DNA from: Nymphaea colorata
Lineage: Eukaryota; Streptophyta; Magnoliopsida; Nymphaeales; Nymphaeaceae
Assembly: GCF_008831285.2 (NCBI RefSeq)
Contig: NC_045142.1
Location: 2,485,001-2,549,000, forward strand
Direction of reading: 5' to 3'
Length of the DNA stretch: 64,000 nucleotides
Shown in pieces: positions 14,655-27,772 of the stretch. The position numbers were made by a program, and so were the translations under genes. Below the pieces are notes generated by a model. It made no database searches and had not been told where the DNA came from. It saw nothing but the letters and a program-made list of their open reading frames with translations. How positions within the stretch are numbered: the stretch's first letter is position 1; each line of letters begins with the position of its first letter.

Positions 14655-14980
14655 AAGTATATTTTTACTGACGTCCAGGACTACATGTTGATGAAAGCCA
14701 CTTTTACTGACACTCGAAGAAGAACGTGGATGAAGAATGTTCTTCATCCACGAGAGCCGTTATGACGTCGTTGAAATTGGGCTTTTATCGACGTCCGATT
14801 TGCTCCCGTAGATAAAAAAAAAAAAGTAAGGTTTACCGACACATGGTCAAGCTCGCGTCGATGAAATTCTTTTTCCGAGAAAAACTACTGACGTCTACTA
14901 CATCCGTCAGAAAAACCTTATGTGTGTATGTTTCACCAACATTTTTTAGCCGTCAGTAATCCAGTCTGTTTTTTGTAGTG
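14655..14980. mobile_element. Probable CACTA-type (En/Spm-like) transposon terminus
   Basis: The segment ends with TTTTTTGTAGTG, the reverse complement of the CACTACAAAAAA end typical of plant CACTA elements. Upstream it carries many short subterminal repeats in both orientations around ACTGACGTC, CGACGTC, CCGACAC and CCGTCAGTAA, as CACTA subterminal regions do. A perfect hairpin (14725-14752) lies inside. I could not find a matching opposite CACTA end or target duplication, so this may be one surviving end or a non-autonomous derivative. No transposase frame is present. Confidence 0.5.
14725..14752. repeat. Perfect hairpin with 13-bp arms
   Basis: CGTGGATGAAGAA, then a TG loop, then TTCTTCATCCACG: a perfect inverted repeat with a 2-nt spacer inside the candidate CACTA subterminal region. 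Confidence 0.9.
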
Positions 14981-15699
14981 CTTCAATAATTTATGGCCAT
15001 CAACTTTGGAACCCTTGGTGTCACACTTCCACATGATATATACCCAAGACATGCATTCAGAATTAATAGCTCTTATTTTGGGACTTCTCATAAATCTCCA
15101 CATAAAATGTTAGGTTCATTTTTGCAGGACGGGCTCTATTGGACCTTCACCCAAAAAAAAAAAAAAAAAATGCTTGTGAATTGATTAACTGTTAATGTTC
15201 AATTAAAAATTTTTAATGTCGAAAATGTTTTTAAAAGAGGTGAAATCAATTACTCATATTGCACTAAAATTTACCCATCCAAGATGTAGCTTCCGTCAGA
15301 TCCACTCAAGTTTATGCCTTTGAAATAAACAAACAAACCCATTCCCCTTTCAATATAAACGATTAAAGGGGCACCAAGAAGTGCGATAAAAATGAAAAAA
15401 TTAATGACCCCATCCCATTATGATTAGTGAAATTATAAATGGTTACCGATAGGTAGGGATGGGATAAGCAGGGATGTAATCATCATTTTCTCATATAACA
15501 TTAAAATTTTGATGGTGGAGAAATCACCATTTTTCGTAAAAACAACTTAAACCAAAGCATGTTTTATATCAAACTAGTTTTTACAAATATATTGAGATGT
15601 TTATATTATACTTAAAGTAATTTTTTAGTAAAAATTTAAAGGGTCTGGTTTTTATCTCTGACCTAGCTGTTTGGGATTTACCAATTTTTCTATATATAT

Positions 15700-15960
15700 C
15701 GTTACGAGTTGGGTTCGAGCTCGACTCATTAAGGCTCGACAAACTCGTAAACTCGTTTGAATATATTGACTTGATTAAGGCTCGACGAACTCGATTAAGA
15801 CTCGAACTCGGCTCGGCAGTTATGTGTTGAGCTCGAACTCAACTCGATTGTTTGAACAAGCCAACTCATGAACTTGAGTTCGACTCGTGAAGCAAACGAC
15901 TCGGCTCTAACTTGTTCACGAGCCGAGCATTAACGAGTCGAGGTCGAGCATTGTTTGCCC
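15700..15960. repeat. ACTCG/GAGCT-rich dispersed repeat, copy 1
   Basis: Dense overlapping motifs such as GAGCTCGA, GGCTCGAC, AACTCG and GAGCCGAG in both orientations, with little other complexity. The same vocabulary recurs near 19555-19640 and 22225-22490, so this is a dispersed, non-coding repeat family. Confidence 0.65.
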
Positions 15961-16697
15961 CTAATCATTGGTGCAAGATAAGATGGGATTGGCTTTTATA
16001 ATGAACAAAAAAAAAATGGTGAAATTGGTGTTTTAAAAAGCGCGATATAACAAAGGGTTTCTTATTAAAATCTAGATAAAATAATCAACATAGGTAGTAT
16101 AGCTAGCTCTAGAAGGAAGTGATTTCAAGAGAATTTTGCCAAGATATGTGCTTTATTCTCTACAAATAGGATTGTATAGGTAACTAGTTGCTTTCTTAAT
16201 GGCTCCCAATAAAGTTGACTTGGTTTATGTTGAAGGAATTGGTAGGCCTCTGCCAAACCCTAGCATTTTTGTTCAACACTGCCACCCTACCTTCCTCCAC
16301 ACACAATAAAAATTGTTGGTGGAGACATAATTGATTCTTCTAAATCACTCAAAAAACTTTTAATTAAAAGCAAAAAGCCTCCTCACGCTCATAATGAAAG
16401 TGAAATAATAATCCCCTCATCAAAAAAAATTTCTAGCTTCGATACTGAACCCGATTACCAACCAAGTAGATAAAGATCTCTCTTTATCTTTATCATTCAC
16501 TATAAGAAGAGTTTTAAGAAAAATTCAACAAGCTAATGAGGCAAAAAAAAAAAAACGATTATCTCTTTTCACTTAGTATCATGAATTTTATGGCACACTA
16601 AGTGTCTGCATTTTCTAGCTATGTGATCGTATTTATACATTACTATCATTGAAAATGATCCAACCAATTCTTATATTCACTTAGTTCAAAAAAAAAT

Positions 16698-16828
16698 GAG
16701 TGGACGGTCCAGTGGCTCTTTCGTCAACATAGAGTCAACATTCACTTACTACATATGTAGTAAGTGAATATAAGTAGTAAGTGAATCTTGACTTTATGTT
16801 GACAAAAGAGTATCCGGACCATCCACTT
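16698..16828. mobile_element. Foldback MITE, 131 bp
   Basis: Two 54-bp arms (16698-16751 and 16775-16828) are inverted copies matching at 46 of 54 positions, around a 23-nt loop. The outer ends read GAGTGGACGGTCC and GGACCATCCACTT. A 20-bp perfect palindrome centred on CATATG spans the left-arm/loop boundary. The whole unit could fold into one long hairpin if transcribed. No coding capacity. The target duplication is unclear because of A/T runs at both edges. Confidence 0.8.
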
Positions 16829-16992
16829 AACCCCTTTTTTTTTTTGCTTACATGTTGCATCGGGTGAAGCACAAAGAGGCAGAGAAGGTGTCTCGCTCCT
16901 CAGATGCCTTCCACCTCTCATTGTTGGCTAGCTTGCCGGGGTTTTGTCTTGAGCACATCATGATTGGATAGAGGGTAGATGGTTGAAAGAAA

Positions 16993-16996
<4 letters not shown>

Positions 16997-17042
<46 letters not shown>
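16997..17042. repeat. (TA)n microsatellite
   Basis: About 46 bp of alternating AT in spacer. Confidence 0.95.
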
Positions 17043-17047
<5 letters not shown>

Positions 17048-19554
17048 TCATATATATATATAATGAGTTGAGTATTGTTACTTTTTTTTATTTTGTGTTG
17101 TTAAAAACCATTGCAAAATGTGTGGTTCATCACTCAAAATTTTGGTCAAGCAGCTAGTCACAACAAATGTACATTTTAACTATATAAAATTAAAAAATAA
17201 CCATCCTGTGTCACAGAAATAGTTAGCTGATTTAATGTTTTTGGGCATCAAAGTACAGTTTTAAATGCATAAGTTCTGAAAATTCATGTTATATTACAGA
17301 GGTAATCAAGCACCTTTTCCAAGTGAACCGTAAAAAAAATATTTAATTAAATCAAACATTCAAAATGGTGGTCTCCTACCGTTGGTTTCAAATTTCGAAC
17401 AGGCCATTTCCACTCCCCCGCGCTTTGCCTTTCGATGGTGACCGTTGGGCGCTGCTTTCGGCGGGAAAACCACGTCCCTTCACGAATCACTTTCCCTCCT
17501 CTTTTTTTTTTTTTTTTCTTTTTAAAACATTAAAAAAAAAAAAAAAGGGAACGCTTTAGAGGAGGGGACGTGCAGGCTGGCCGGCAGACCGTACCCTTAC
17601 TTTCGGGCATTTAATTTTAAAAAACCTGAAACTCCCGATTTGCCCTTGTCAAAATTTCTTTTTACATATAATTTGGATCGGGTCGGACACCACGTAAATG
17701 AATCCAAAACCCAAAAAGGAAAAGTAGTCGTAAAAGTATGCTTTAGACCTTTGTGACAACAAGTTTTTTCGGATGCTTTTTATAACTTTGGGTGCTTGCT
17801 TCAAAGGAGGGGAAACTTTATTTTATTTTATTTAAATATTAAGGGGGAAAGAGAAACCTCAGTGCAGAAAATGCGCTATGCTTTTTTAAACAAAAAAATT
17901 ATATTTATTGTAAGACCTGCACTAGCCAAAATAATAAACATTGTAAATTCAGGAGAGGTGCTTGAATTCCGAAGAATCTACCAAAATATGATTTTTTTTT
18001 CTTTGGAATCTTGGGTTTTCTGTGTTTGTTTATTGTTTTTTTAATAATGGATAAGGTTACTGACGAGAACGAGGAAAGAAGGGGAACTAATGAATGAATG
18101 CTCTTAGGATATACTTGATTATGTCAGAATTAATGGCTCGCATCTTAATAAGTTAATAAGTCAGTATTTCTCCCGCTAAACAAGATGTTATTGACTTAAA
18201 AATATAATTGACTTAATTTAATCACATGAATACTTAAGCAAATCGGTTGAAATTTAGTTGAAGTTTATGCTAGTGCCTTTAATTTAACTAACGTATTAAT
18301 AAATTGTTTTGAATATAAAAGCATATATTTTCTTTTTAAATGAATAGCGTAGCTGATTAGGACATGAAAAAAATTGTTGCCAATTCAATTATTGTGGTTT
18401 AAAATAGACTATTAAGATGAACATACAATGTCTCCTCAAGAAAAATATGATATTCCAGAATTGGGGATTTGTGGCTTTTTTTTTTGTTATGAATTGGTTT
18501 TTTTATTAAATTGCCTCTTAAAATTTTGTAAATACGGTGTTTGGATTCAAATTTGGGTTATGGATCTGGCACGGGACCCGAAAAAGGCTCTTTTCCCCAT
18601 CGTCCTTCTAGGGCGTTCCCAATCCCATGCGGGGGCGTGATTGAAGGGGATTTAATCGGCGGGTTCACGTCCGCGGGGACGTCGCCGTCATCGGCGTTTG
18701 TCGTGAGCAGTTGGTAAAAGTCGCCGGGACACGACAACGCCGTCGGCGAGAAAGCGACCCGCCGTTAAATCGGACGACCGGAGACGGCTGAATCTTGGAC
18801 GCGTTGACGGTTGCTATGCACCGCAACGTCACGGAGATTCAGAATCTTCTCCCAAACGCAAAAACGAAATCTTTTGAGTCGCTGGACCGGATGTGATCCA
18901 ACGCGCGGTCCAGATCCGAAACACGAGATCCATCATTCCCAGTTGGGTCGGACCTGACTATCTGTTAGGCGTCGACCCGAATCCGACGTCCAGTAACTTC
19001 ATAGGGACCATCTTAACATTATTGATGGAGCAGGCAGGGTCACGATCCACGACCACGAACTATAAATTGATGTGAAACTTATCATTTGATCATTCACATC
19101 CACTTTTTGCAATATATATATAAATATAATTATTTATTTTTACTTAATATTTCAAAGTCTGGAATCTTAGACATAAGATTTTCGTGATTCTAGGCGAGAA
19201 TTGAGACGGCGTGTTTTGGATCGGGTTCGGGTTGAAATGGACCCGGTTGGACTCCCATCTGTGGGCAAGTACGATAAGGGACGTTCAAAATTCGAAGGGT
19301 GAAAGGGAGGGGATGAGTGGTCGACGTCACGGGATCGAATCCTGTCGAGTGGAGGACGAGGAAGGTATTTCCTGCACGTCACCAGCTCCGATGGACCTGC
19401 ATTTAATTTCTGTTTTTGGACAATAAAATTGGGCCCCTTACGGAAACATGCAAACGAATTCTCCGTTTTTCCCATGAACAATCATATTTTGCGATAATTC
19501 CAATACGTGCGTTTCGCTATGAGATCTTTCAATTTTTGATACGTAGGGCTGCAT

Positions 19555-19640
19555 AGGAGTCAACTCGAGCTCGACACGAGCTTCACAACTTCGACTCGAA
19601 CTCGACTCGAGAGACTGTGTTCAAGCTCGAGAGAGTTGAA
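19555..19640. repeat. ACTCG/GAGCT-rich dispersed repeat, copy 2
   Basis: A shorter patch with CAACTCGAGCTCGACACGAG and CGAACTCGACTCGAG motifs, the same vocabulary as 15700-15960. Confidence 0.55.
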
Positions 19641-22224
19641 GCCCCTAACTTTCTTGCATCTCTAATGTTACCAAAGTTACTTTTGGTGTTTCAACATACT
19701 AAAGTTGATTTTAATGCTTCGGGGTGATGTTTAACTAGCTGCCTATATCTTATTTGTCTGTTGTATCAACCCGTTTGAGAAACAAACATATGAATAAGAA
19801 GGCTTACTTGCATGTTTTATATCTTGCATTGAATAAAATTGAACATTTACATGTGCTGAGCCCCTTTTAGAAGTTGTGGCCGAGTACATACAAAGTATTT
19901 TATCAAGTAAAAAGGTTTTCTCTCCTAAATCATGTGCCAGAGAAGGTTATACTGTTAGGGCAAAAGTGAAATTCAAAAAAATTAATCTAACATAAAATCA
20001 CAAAAGTACCCCTCAAATAAAACATGGGAACATGCTTTCTTATGTTAACACACCATAACATGGAAAGCACTCTGACGATTCTGACCCTGCCCTTTGCAGC
20101 AATTATAAAAACACTTCGAACTTTATAGACTTTCGTCACAGCCCACCGCCGCCTGCTTGCACAATCGTATTCTTGCTTGGCTAAGATAAGGGCATTTTGG
20201 TCTTTATCGTTATAAAATAAGTCCGTTTTTTAACCATCGAAAGCAATTTGATCATGCGTTAGGAGCCTAACATTGAATTTGCTCTCCGTTTTGACCGTTA
20301 AATTGTAATTACTAAAAAAATCTGCGCACTAAGGAATTTTGCCTAAAATATTGGGCTGAATCTGGAATTAACGCTGCCTAAGCAATTAATAAGGGTGGTA
20401 GCTAAAGAGCACCGTACATTTGTGGACCGGTAGGGCTACCCATTTGTACAACTGCAAGCTAGCCACACCCTGGGTGCATGAAGCAGGAGAGGCATGGGCT
20501 CCACTCCTCTGACATGTCACATGCTTCCCCCAACCCCTTTTCAAGATTTGGATCTCCCCCCTTTTTTATTTTTATTTATTTTATTTTATCTTATATTTTA
20601 TTTTATTTTATTTTTTGCTTTTGTTGCTTAGCTACCTGGTTTACCACATGAAGGGCAGTTTGGTAGGGAAATTATAAGATGAGTTGTATTATGTGGTTTT
20701 TTATAACAGTGTGGTCCATGTTATGATCAATTATAGCGAGACATTATAGACTTGGTTAGTGCCGTTTATACTTTTCATAAGTAAGGCGCTGCTTGGCTTA
20801 ATGATGCGGTTGGATATTTATTGGAAGAGAGATCCAAGCTAACAAGAATGAGTTAAAAAAAATATATACAATTAAACCTTATGCTTGAGTAGCGGATTTC
20901 AATTTAAGTTCACAAAATACGTGAACTAAATCAATTTCATGATTTTTGTATTATGTGGTTTTGTGGATGTATTCATAAGTCTAACTGAAAGTCTCATTTG
21001 GATGTGTCATTGGAGGCGCAGTTGTGTTTTTCTGACTATGAATCTTCAAAGTATCAACTTGTGTACACATAGCATCACTTTTTTGTTGTTTTCTTTCTCT
21101 AGAAGAAACCTCAATAGTTTAAGCAAGCAGATGAACTACACGCCGAAGCAAACGTCAGATTTGGAGACTTTGAAGATTTAGACCTACAATACATTTAAGA
21201 AAAAGGTGTTGTAAAAGTGGGAAATTGATTTGGAATTCAGGTTCAATGAAATTATTATTGCAACAAATGAATAGAAAACATACAAAGGGACCAAAATAAG
21301 AAAAAAAAATCAAAAGTATTTGTACAGTGATTTAAAAAAAAAATGAAGAATGTGATGCATGGCATGATGAATGGCGGATCAATCGAAACAGTTTGCCACC
21401 AATTTGATTCGAATAGGTCGATCCAGGCCAATTCGGCCAAGTGTCGCCGTTTTTAGCGTCGAAAACTCCGGAACAAGCCTCCCTCTTCTTTCTCCCACCC
21501 AGTTCTTACTAAAATTTTAATCCCAACATTAAGTTTAACCAACCAAGTTTATGAACTCATAAACCAAGTCTTTATATCCCTTGGAGTTTCAAAATCGTGC
21601 TGAAATCCCAAGATGTGAATTCAATTGGATCTTTCTTCTATTAGTTCCAAGTCAATCGTTTGAATTAAAAAAAAAAAATCTGAAGCTCATAGCCCGAGGA
21701 GATGTTGGATTTTTCTTGACAAATCTAAAGCGACCAAGTTGATGCGGATGTCGAATCACAAAAACCCAAAAGAAACGGAAATGTAAGTGATTTTGCAAAC
21801 TTTCGCAGCACCCAATGTAGATCTCACATAATCTGCAAAAGGAACTACTTTGGATCCAAATTTATACATAAGATTTTATATTTACTTCTTAACATCCAGA
21901 GGGATTGACATATTAAGAATTATAAGAAGCCGTTGGCTGGTGGTAATTAAGGTTGCTAATTCGAGGACCTTGGATCAAATCTCACTGTCGCCATTTTGTG
22001 GGACCGATGGCAAGGTTTCATTACTTGGTAGTGCGGTGGCCGAGTTTGTCTGCATTCATAAGGCAATCTGTAGATGACATTTTTGGAGTAAAACAAGGCC
22101 ACAAATAGATGATAGATCAAGTAATCAGGGTTGGAAATCAGCTCAAGTTGGTATACTGCTGGTTATGGTTTCCAAATTCCAACATCATTAATATTAGAGA
22201 TGTAGATTTAGCTGAACACCCATT

Positions 22225-22490
22225 TACACTCAACTCGTTTGATACGCGAAGTCGAGCTCGAGGTTAAGTTAAAACTCAAGTTATAAACGAGCCAAGTTCC
22301 AGTTACACAAGCACAACAACTTGTTTAAACACGAACTTGGCTAGTGTCTTCCATGTTTTTTTTTTTTGCAGTCTTCATTTTCATTTAAATAAAAAAAATA
22401 AATGAATAAAGTGACACGAGCTTAAACGAGTCCGAACTCGACTCGAGCCAGCTAAGCTCCAGCTCGGCTCGCTTGTTGTGTATTCCTAAT
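22225..22490. repeat. ACTCG/GAGCT-rich dispersed repeat, copy 3
   Basis: Begins near CAACTCGTTTGATACGCGAA, continues with AAACGAGCC and GACACGAGC motifs, and ends near CCAGCTCGGCTCGCTTGTT. An A/T-rich stretch interrupts it. No coding frame. Confidence 0.55.
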
Positions 22491-23053
22491 TATTGTGACT
22501 CTTTGCGAAATAAATGATTTGAGTATGCAAATGGATCAAAAAATGACGAATAAATAAGAAACATGAAAGAAGTACATGCAGGATATAGCTATAGTTTATT
22601 ATTGCAAGTGTTATTAAGGTTAACACGCTTTCGTTTATAAGTGTGACGGGTTAATATGTTGGTAAGTTGAATTTGAGTATGATGTAGGAGAAGAACCTTG
22701 AATAAATTAACAAGAGCGAACTCAAGAAAGGGACTGAGTTGGAGACCTACCTCAAGACTAGATAGCATCGGGAAGACGCAGTTGGAGACCTACCTCTTGC
22801 TTGATATCTTTAAAGAGTCTATAAATTCTTCACAAGGCATTGAATACTAAATTGATAGTTTGTATGTGTTCTAAGGACAGTGTGTTCTGTTTTGGATGGG
22901 CTTGGAAGTGGTTCGGACTTCAAATTTGAATAGAAAAGTTTGTCAAATTTTGGTGTACTAAATTCGAGTTTGATTTGACATGTAGCTCATTCTATCGAAT
23001 GAAGGCAACCATAGATGATTTAAGTGATCCAATTATCATATGTGAAACACATC

Positions 23054-23189
23054 TTTAGGGGTCGTTTGGCAGCAAGGACACTGTGTAAATGTGTCCAATG
23101 AATATGATTCGAATCGTGGAACGCTGATACATTTGAGTAAGATCCGTTGGACAATTCATTAATGTTGTTGCTGCCAAACGACCCCTAAA
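23054..23189. mobile_element. MITE with perfect 22-bp terminal inverted repeats
   Basis: Ends 23054-23075 and 23168-23189 are exact reverse complements (22 of 22), beginning TTTAGGGGTCGTTTGGC. Total length is 136 bp with no coding capacity. A TA or TTA/TAA target site can be read at the edges, but the TIR's own A/T ends make the exact boundary and superfamily (Tc1/mariner, PIF/Harbinger or hAT) ambiguous. The perfect arms suggest recent insertion. Confidence 0.85.
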
Positions 23190-23894
23190 CATACGCTCAT
23201 TTGCCTCAAATATGAGGTTTGAGGTGATTCGAAACTACTCAAGGTCTTAGATCAGCCTCGGATCTATTAGTTACCTCTAATTGCCCTATGAAAAGGGATT
23301 ACAAATCAACCCCGGGTCTCAAATCTGATGGTATCAAACACACGTTCAAAGTGCCCCTACTTCCTCAAATCATATATCTCATGAACCAGCCTTCGGAGGT
23401 TTAGATTCAAATCAGAGATCCAAATCCAATAAAAATTCCATTCCAATCATTAGCTCCTCGGCAGCCAAAACCATCTCCTCCTCAAGTTTGGAAACGAATC
23501 TTTTATCCGAATCCTACTTAAAATTCAAACCCCAAACGTACACACAAGGAATCCTAAGCCAATTGGATATGCAAAAAACCAAACCCCAACTTCAAAATTC
23601 AAACATTTAATTCCAAAAGCAACTCACAACAAACCCCCACACTGCCAACGGCTTGATTCAGTGAAAAGTAAGGCACTGGGTTGCATTTTTCAAGAAACAG
23701 TGAGCTCCAATCTGGAATTTGTAACAAAAATGGGTGCTACCCAAGTTTTTTTTTTTGTTGGAAAACCCATTCAAAGGAGATCCTTTCTACCTCAACATTG
23801 ACCAGAGCTGTTCCTCTCTTTCTCCCCCAACAAAGAAGGCCTGAACCTACTTTTTTTTTTTTCCTTTTACAGTGGGAGTGTGGGGTTCATGAGC

Positions 23895-23897
23895 AAA

Positions 23898-23928
<31 letters not shown>

Positions 23929-23930
23929 AA
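23895..23930. repeat. (AAAT)n microsatellite
   Basis: About nine AAAT units about 530 bp upstream of the start codon of the next gene. Confidence 0.95.
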
Positions 23931-24179
23931 GGAGAAAGGAGGGGCCCTTGATTTTGCAGGGAGGGGAGAGGGAGGAGGTCTTCTCCACATGGCAGGTTGA
24001 TCCCCAACAACTGTCCTGCTCAAGCAGTGAACCCAACCCAGCTGCATTGCCAGTTGTTGTCCAGTCTTTTGTTGGGCCAAACACTTGAATATGAAATCTA
24101 AACTCCCTCTTTTTATCCTTCCCACAAGAGCTCACAATAAATGGAAAATCATAATAAGGAAAAAGAAAAATAAACCTAC

Positions 24180-24189
24180 AAACCCTAAA
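24180..24189. promoter_or_regulatory. Telo-box (AAACCCTAAA) upstream of TATA-like box
   Basis: AAACCCTAA is the plant telo-box found in many promoters and bound by telomere-repeat-binding factors. Here it lies about 10 bp before a TATTTAAA element at 24199-24206, about 275 bp upstream of the start codon. The position suits a regulatory role, but this is inferred from motifs only. Confidence 0.45.
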
Positions 24190-24198
24190 TCCCTGCTG

Positions 24199-24206
24199 TA
24201 TTTAAA
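24199..24206 (+). promoter_or_regulatory. Candidate TATA-like box of the MAEDLDDGEF gene
   Basis: TATTTAAA, followed by a CT-rich leader (about 24240-24460) typical of plant 5'UTRs and by the first in-frame ATG at 24464. Confidence 0.4.
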
Positions 24207-24463
24207 GCTGCTGCTGCATTCATCTGCCTGGCTGGCTCTTCAGTCTTCATCCTCTCTTCTCTTTCTCTTTCTGTCTATTCAGTTCCACCCTTTTGTTGGG
24301 CCCCTTGGCCTTTGCTTCTCCCTCTGCCCACCACACTCATCCCATTGTTATCATTGTTACTTCTACTTACAGCAAAGCTCCCCTGTTCCCCGCCCTCTCT
24401 CTCTCCATCTCTTTCGCATTCTTGGTCGCTTGTTCTTGTTCTGCTTCTTGTTTTAACCCGAAC

Positions 24464-26107
24464 ATGGCGGAAGATCTGGACGACGGAGAGTTCTGGCTGC
24501 CATCTCGGTTCTTGTCGGAGGAGATGGGGTTCCTGGAGACCAAGCTTCCCTGCGAGTTTCCCTACTGCGACTCGTCGTCCCCTGTCGAGTCGGTGGTGAG
24601 CTCGACGGAGACGGAGAGCGACGAGGAGGACTACATGGCCGGGCTGATGCGGCGCATGGCTCACTCGACGCTGGAGGACGACGAGAAGGAGGCTGCGCAG
24701 AAGGTTGGTTCTCGTTTCCGGGGGTGATTTTTGGGTTCTTGTGGATGGTTTTTGTTGGTTGGTTCTGATTTTTGTGATTTGGGGGCGCTTGTTGCAGGTG
24801 GCAGTCATGGCGGGGTCGCCGCAGTCGACGCTATGCAGGAGTCTGGACTCGAGCGGGAGTCAGGGAGGGTCTAACGGGCCGTCCCAGGTGTCGTCGCCTC
24901 CGTCGACGCCTTTGAACCAGGAGGACGACGCGTGGGATTTGCTCTCTGCTGCGGCCGGTCAGGTCGTGAGGATGAAAATGAACGAAGAGGGCGAGAAGTA
25001 TCAAGGCAGGGGTCTTCTCGGGCCGCCCAAGCAGCCGGTGGCGGTACCCGTGCCGGTGCCGGCCGCGGCCGTGGTCCCCAAGCAGACTACGCAGATGAAG
25101 GCCGCCGACGTTTCTGGGTATCCCCTCCAACGATGCTGGAGCGACAACGGCAGGGATGCGAGCGCGCTCGCTATGCATGTAAAGATTCCAAAGAGAAATC
25201 TCCCTCACAAATCTCGCCCAAATCTTTGTTGAGTGCTGACTGTTTTCTGGTTTCTTGATTCAGTTTGAGTTCCTGAAGCAGCAGAAGCAGCAGCAGTCGA
25301 ATTGGGGGAAGCAACAGCAGCAGCAGCATCAGCAGGCGGCGAAGATCGCTCAGGCTCAGCAGATACAGAGCCGTGTGCGCGCCGCCGCCGCCGCCGCGAG
25401 TGCGAAGTTCGGCCGCCCGCTGGGGCTGCCTCCATCCGCATGGCCTCCTCTTCAGAGCGCATCTGCCAACACTGGATTGAGAGCGGCTCCTCTCCAGAGC
25501 CCCTCTGCGAACGCCGGAATGAGAGCGGTTTTTCTCGGAAATTCTAGTTCTCGACGGGAGTCCTCCGGCACCGGCGTCTTCCTGCCTAGAAGAGTCGGTA
25601 GCTCACCGGATTACAGAAAGAAATCTGGTAAGATCTTGGCTACCCACCTTCCCTACAGTAGTGTTTTAGCTTCCTAATCCCTTTTTTATCCCACGGGGTT
25701 CTAATTGGTGGCGTCGATTCCGTCATATTTACAGGTTGCTCGACGGTTTTGCTGCCGGCGAGGGTAGTTCAGGCGCTGAACCTCAGCATCGACGACATGG
25801 GTTCTGCACAACCAAACTACTACTTGGGGAGTCTTGTTCATGACCGTGGTAAGCTGCCTCTGTTTCTCTTGTTTTTATGTTCTCTGGTTCTTTTCTTCTT
25901 TCTTTTTCCTGGTTATCGCCGTTGAAATCGAACGCCATTATTGAGTTTTTGCCCTTTTGTCGTGTCTCAGATTCTTCTTCACTCAACATGGACCCTCGGC
26001 CCTACATTGCGAGGAACGGGTTACTTCCTCCTCAGAAGAGAACCGTCCGGCCACAACAACCAGTCCTCAACAGCGAGTTGCGTTTGCCTCAAGAGTGGAC
26101 ATATTGA
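24464..26107 (+). CDS. Uncharacterised plant protein, MAEDLDDGEFWLP family
   Basis: Five exons in frame at GT-AG sites: 24464-24703, 24798-25178, 25264-25627, 25735-25848 and 25971-26107, giving 411 aa. The start is firm: ATG opens the conserved MAEDLDDGEFWLPSRFLS motif and the open frame upstream has no Met. Visible blocks are an acidic N-terminal region with SSPVESVVSSTETESDEE (about 39-56), GSPQSTLCRS (86-95), SSPPSTPLNQEDDAWDLLSA, a Gln-rich tract (about 214-245) encoded by CAG/CAA runs, an Ala tract, and a C-terminal segment ending LRLPQEWTY. No enzyme motif, membrane segment or signal peptide is evident. I recognise the family from plant proteomes, where it is of unknown function; acidic and Gln-rich composition would suit a nuclear regulatory protein, but that is inference. 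Exons are much more GC-rich than the introns and spacers. Confidence 0.85.
25276..25365 (+). repeat. CAG/CAA repeat coding a Gln-rich tract
   Basis: Imperfect CAG repeats interspersed with AAG, CAA and CAT within exon 3 of the MAEDLDDGEF gene. It is in frame and translated as a Gln-rich segment, so length variation between alleles is likely. Confidence 0.85.
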
Positions 26108-26338
26108 CATCGACATCTCCTTCTCTTAAGACTCTTTCTCTCTTACTAATAGTTTCTAAAAATCCGTCCTCTGAATATTTTGCTGGGGTTCTCTCATAGT
26201 AGGGATTGAAGTACTTTAGTTGCCGTAGGGGTTTTAGCCTTTTAGGTGATCTGTTGGTAATAAGTAAAAGGTTTTGTTTCCTCTTATATTGCTAGGATTA
26301 GGCTAGGAGAAACAGTTTTTGTGGAGGGGGCCTTTTGT

Positions 26339-26344
26339 AATAAA
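26339..26344 (+). terminator. Polyadenylation signal of the MAEDLDDGEF gene
   Basis: AATAAA 232 bp after the stop codon, after a T-rich 3'UTR. Confidence 0.5.
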
Positions 26345-27738
26345 GAAAAGAAGCGTGTTGTCCATGTCCTGGTTGAGCCCTCGTCTAAAGGGGATTTCAA
26401 TGAGATGGCTGGGTTTCGGCTGGTCTGCAAGTTTTTTGGATGCCCAAATGTGGAAACTGGAAAATCACCTTAACAAAGCCCGCCGCCGCTGCCACCACCA
26501 CCACCGCCACCACCTCCGGAAAGCAATAAGATGGTCGTTTTGTATTGTACTGTAGTACATGAAGATATGGTGAAAAAAAATGGAACAAGGGAGACTGTGT
26601 GTTGTGTGTCTCCTGAATAGTATAATGGAATTGCGACTCATAATGGAATTTGCCCTTTTTTACCAGCCGTGTTCTCTCTTTCCTTGCACTCGCCATTTCT
26701 TTATTGTATCTGTTTGCCGTTCTTATTAAGCCGAGAGAGAGCTTGACTGAGTGTGTTGTGCTTCTCTAGGAAACTGGTTCTCTTCTCGAGGACGGGGAGA
26801 GCGAAAGCTGCGTCTCCCTTCCACTACCAGTCCCACCTTTTCTTCTTCCTGTAGAAAATTAATGTTCCCATGATTATGAACTTAGTATCTGTATATTTGT
26901 TCTTCAAATGGATTCTGGTCTCTCTCATGCAACTGAGCACAATCTACACGCCAAAACACATTATAAATACATGTATGGGGCCATGGCCGGAGTTGGTCTT
27001 TGACCCTAGATGCGGCCGGTAGGCGGTCCAACCTCCAAAAACGGCCGACATGGGTGCCGTCGCTTTTGTTGCTTTTCTGGTCTTCGGGGATTCTGGGAGA
27101 AAGAGAGATAGAGAGAGAGTGGTATTATAAAAAAATAAAAGGAGAAAAGGTGTCTCCTCTCTCCTTTGTAGAGAGGAGAGAGGCGTGGGTGGTCGTTCCG
27201 GCCGGCCCGGCCTTTTCTTTTACTTGAACGTGAAGAAAGCGTGGTTGGTCGTGTTGTCGTGTGCCTCGACATGGGGAGTGGTGGTGGACCAGGGACGTCG
27301 GCGGCCGGCCGACGGACGTACCGGCGGATTTTTTTCTGGTTAGGTTTCGGGTGGGGACGGACCCACCACGGCACCCACCGTCTCTTGTTCTGGTGCAGGT
27401 GGTTCCATCTGAAATGACCCGAGCCCCCACCCTGGTAGGAATAAGGTCAGTTGTTTTCCATGATTCTTCATGGGGCAGCCCCAATATTTGGCGTTTCTTT
27501 TTAGGCAACTGCCTTTCCTCTCTCCTCCTTCCCCTGCTTTGAAATTGCGACCAAAGTTACCTGAAAAAACAAGGAAAGAGAGAGAGAGAGAACTGAAGGA
27601 ATTGTTCTTTATTAGGGTTTTGCATGTGCTGCCGTAAACGCGAAGCTGGTAGTGCGCTTTAACCCCCTCACCTCTTCTTTTTTTACTTTAATAATTCTTT
27701 TTGTAAAGGAACTCTCTTCCTGCCCTGCTGGTCCTCAC

Positions 27739-27772
27739 CTCCTCCTCTTCTTCTTCTTCTTCTTCTTCTTCT
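27739..27772. repeat. (CTT)n microsatellite
   Basis: About ten CTT units in spacer. Confidence 0.9.

Larger units (their letters stand above)
11050..24150. other. Gene-poor spacer with degenerate repeats
   Basis: No exon of a recognised protein was found on either strand across about 13 kb. The longest open frames (for example - strand 11757-12104, 115 aa; - strand 19167-19481, 104 aa) have no domain I recognise. Content is AT-rich DNA, microsatellites, MITE-like elements listed separately, GC-rich patches near 18560-18980, and GGATC/GATCC-rich stretches near 12160-12540 that look like decayed dispersed repeats. Confidence 0.6.
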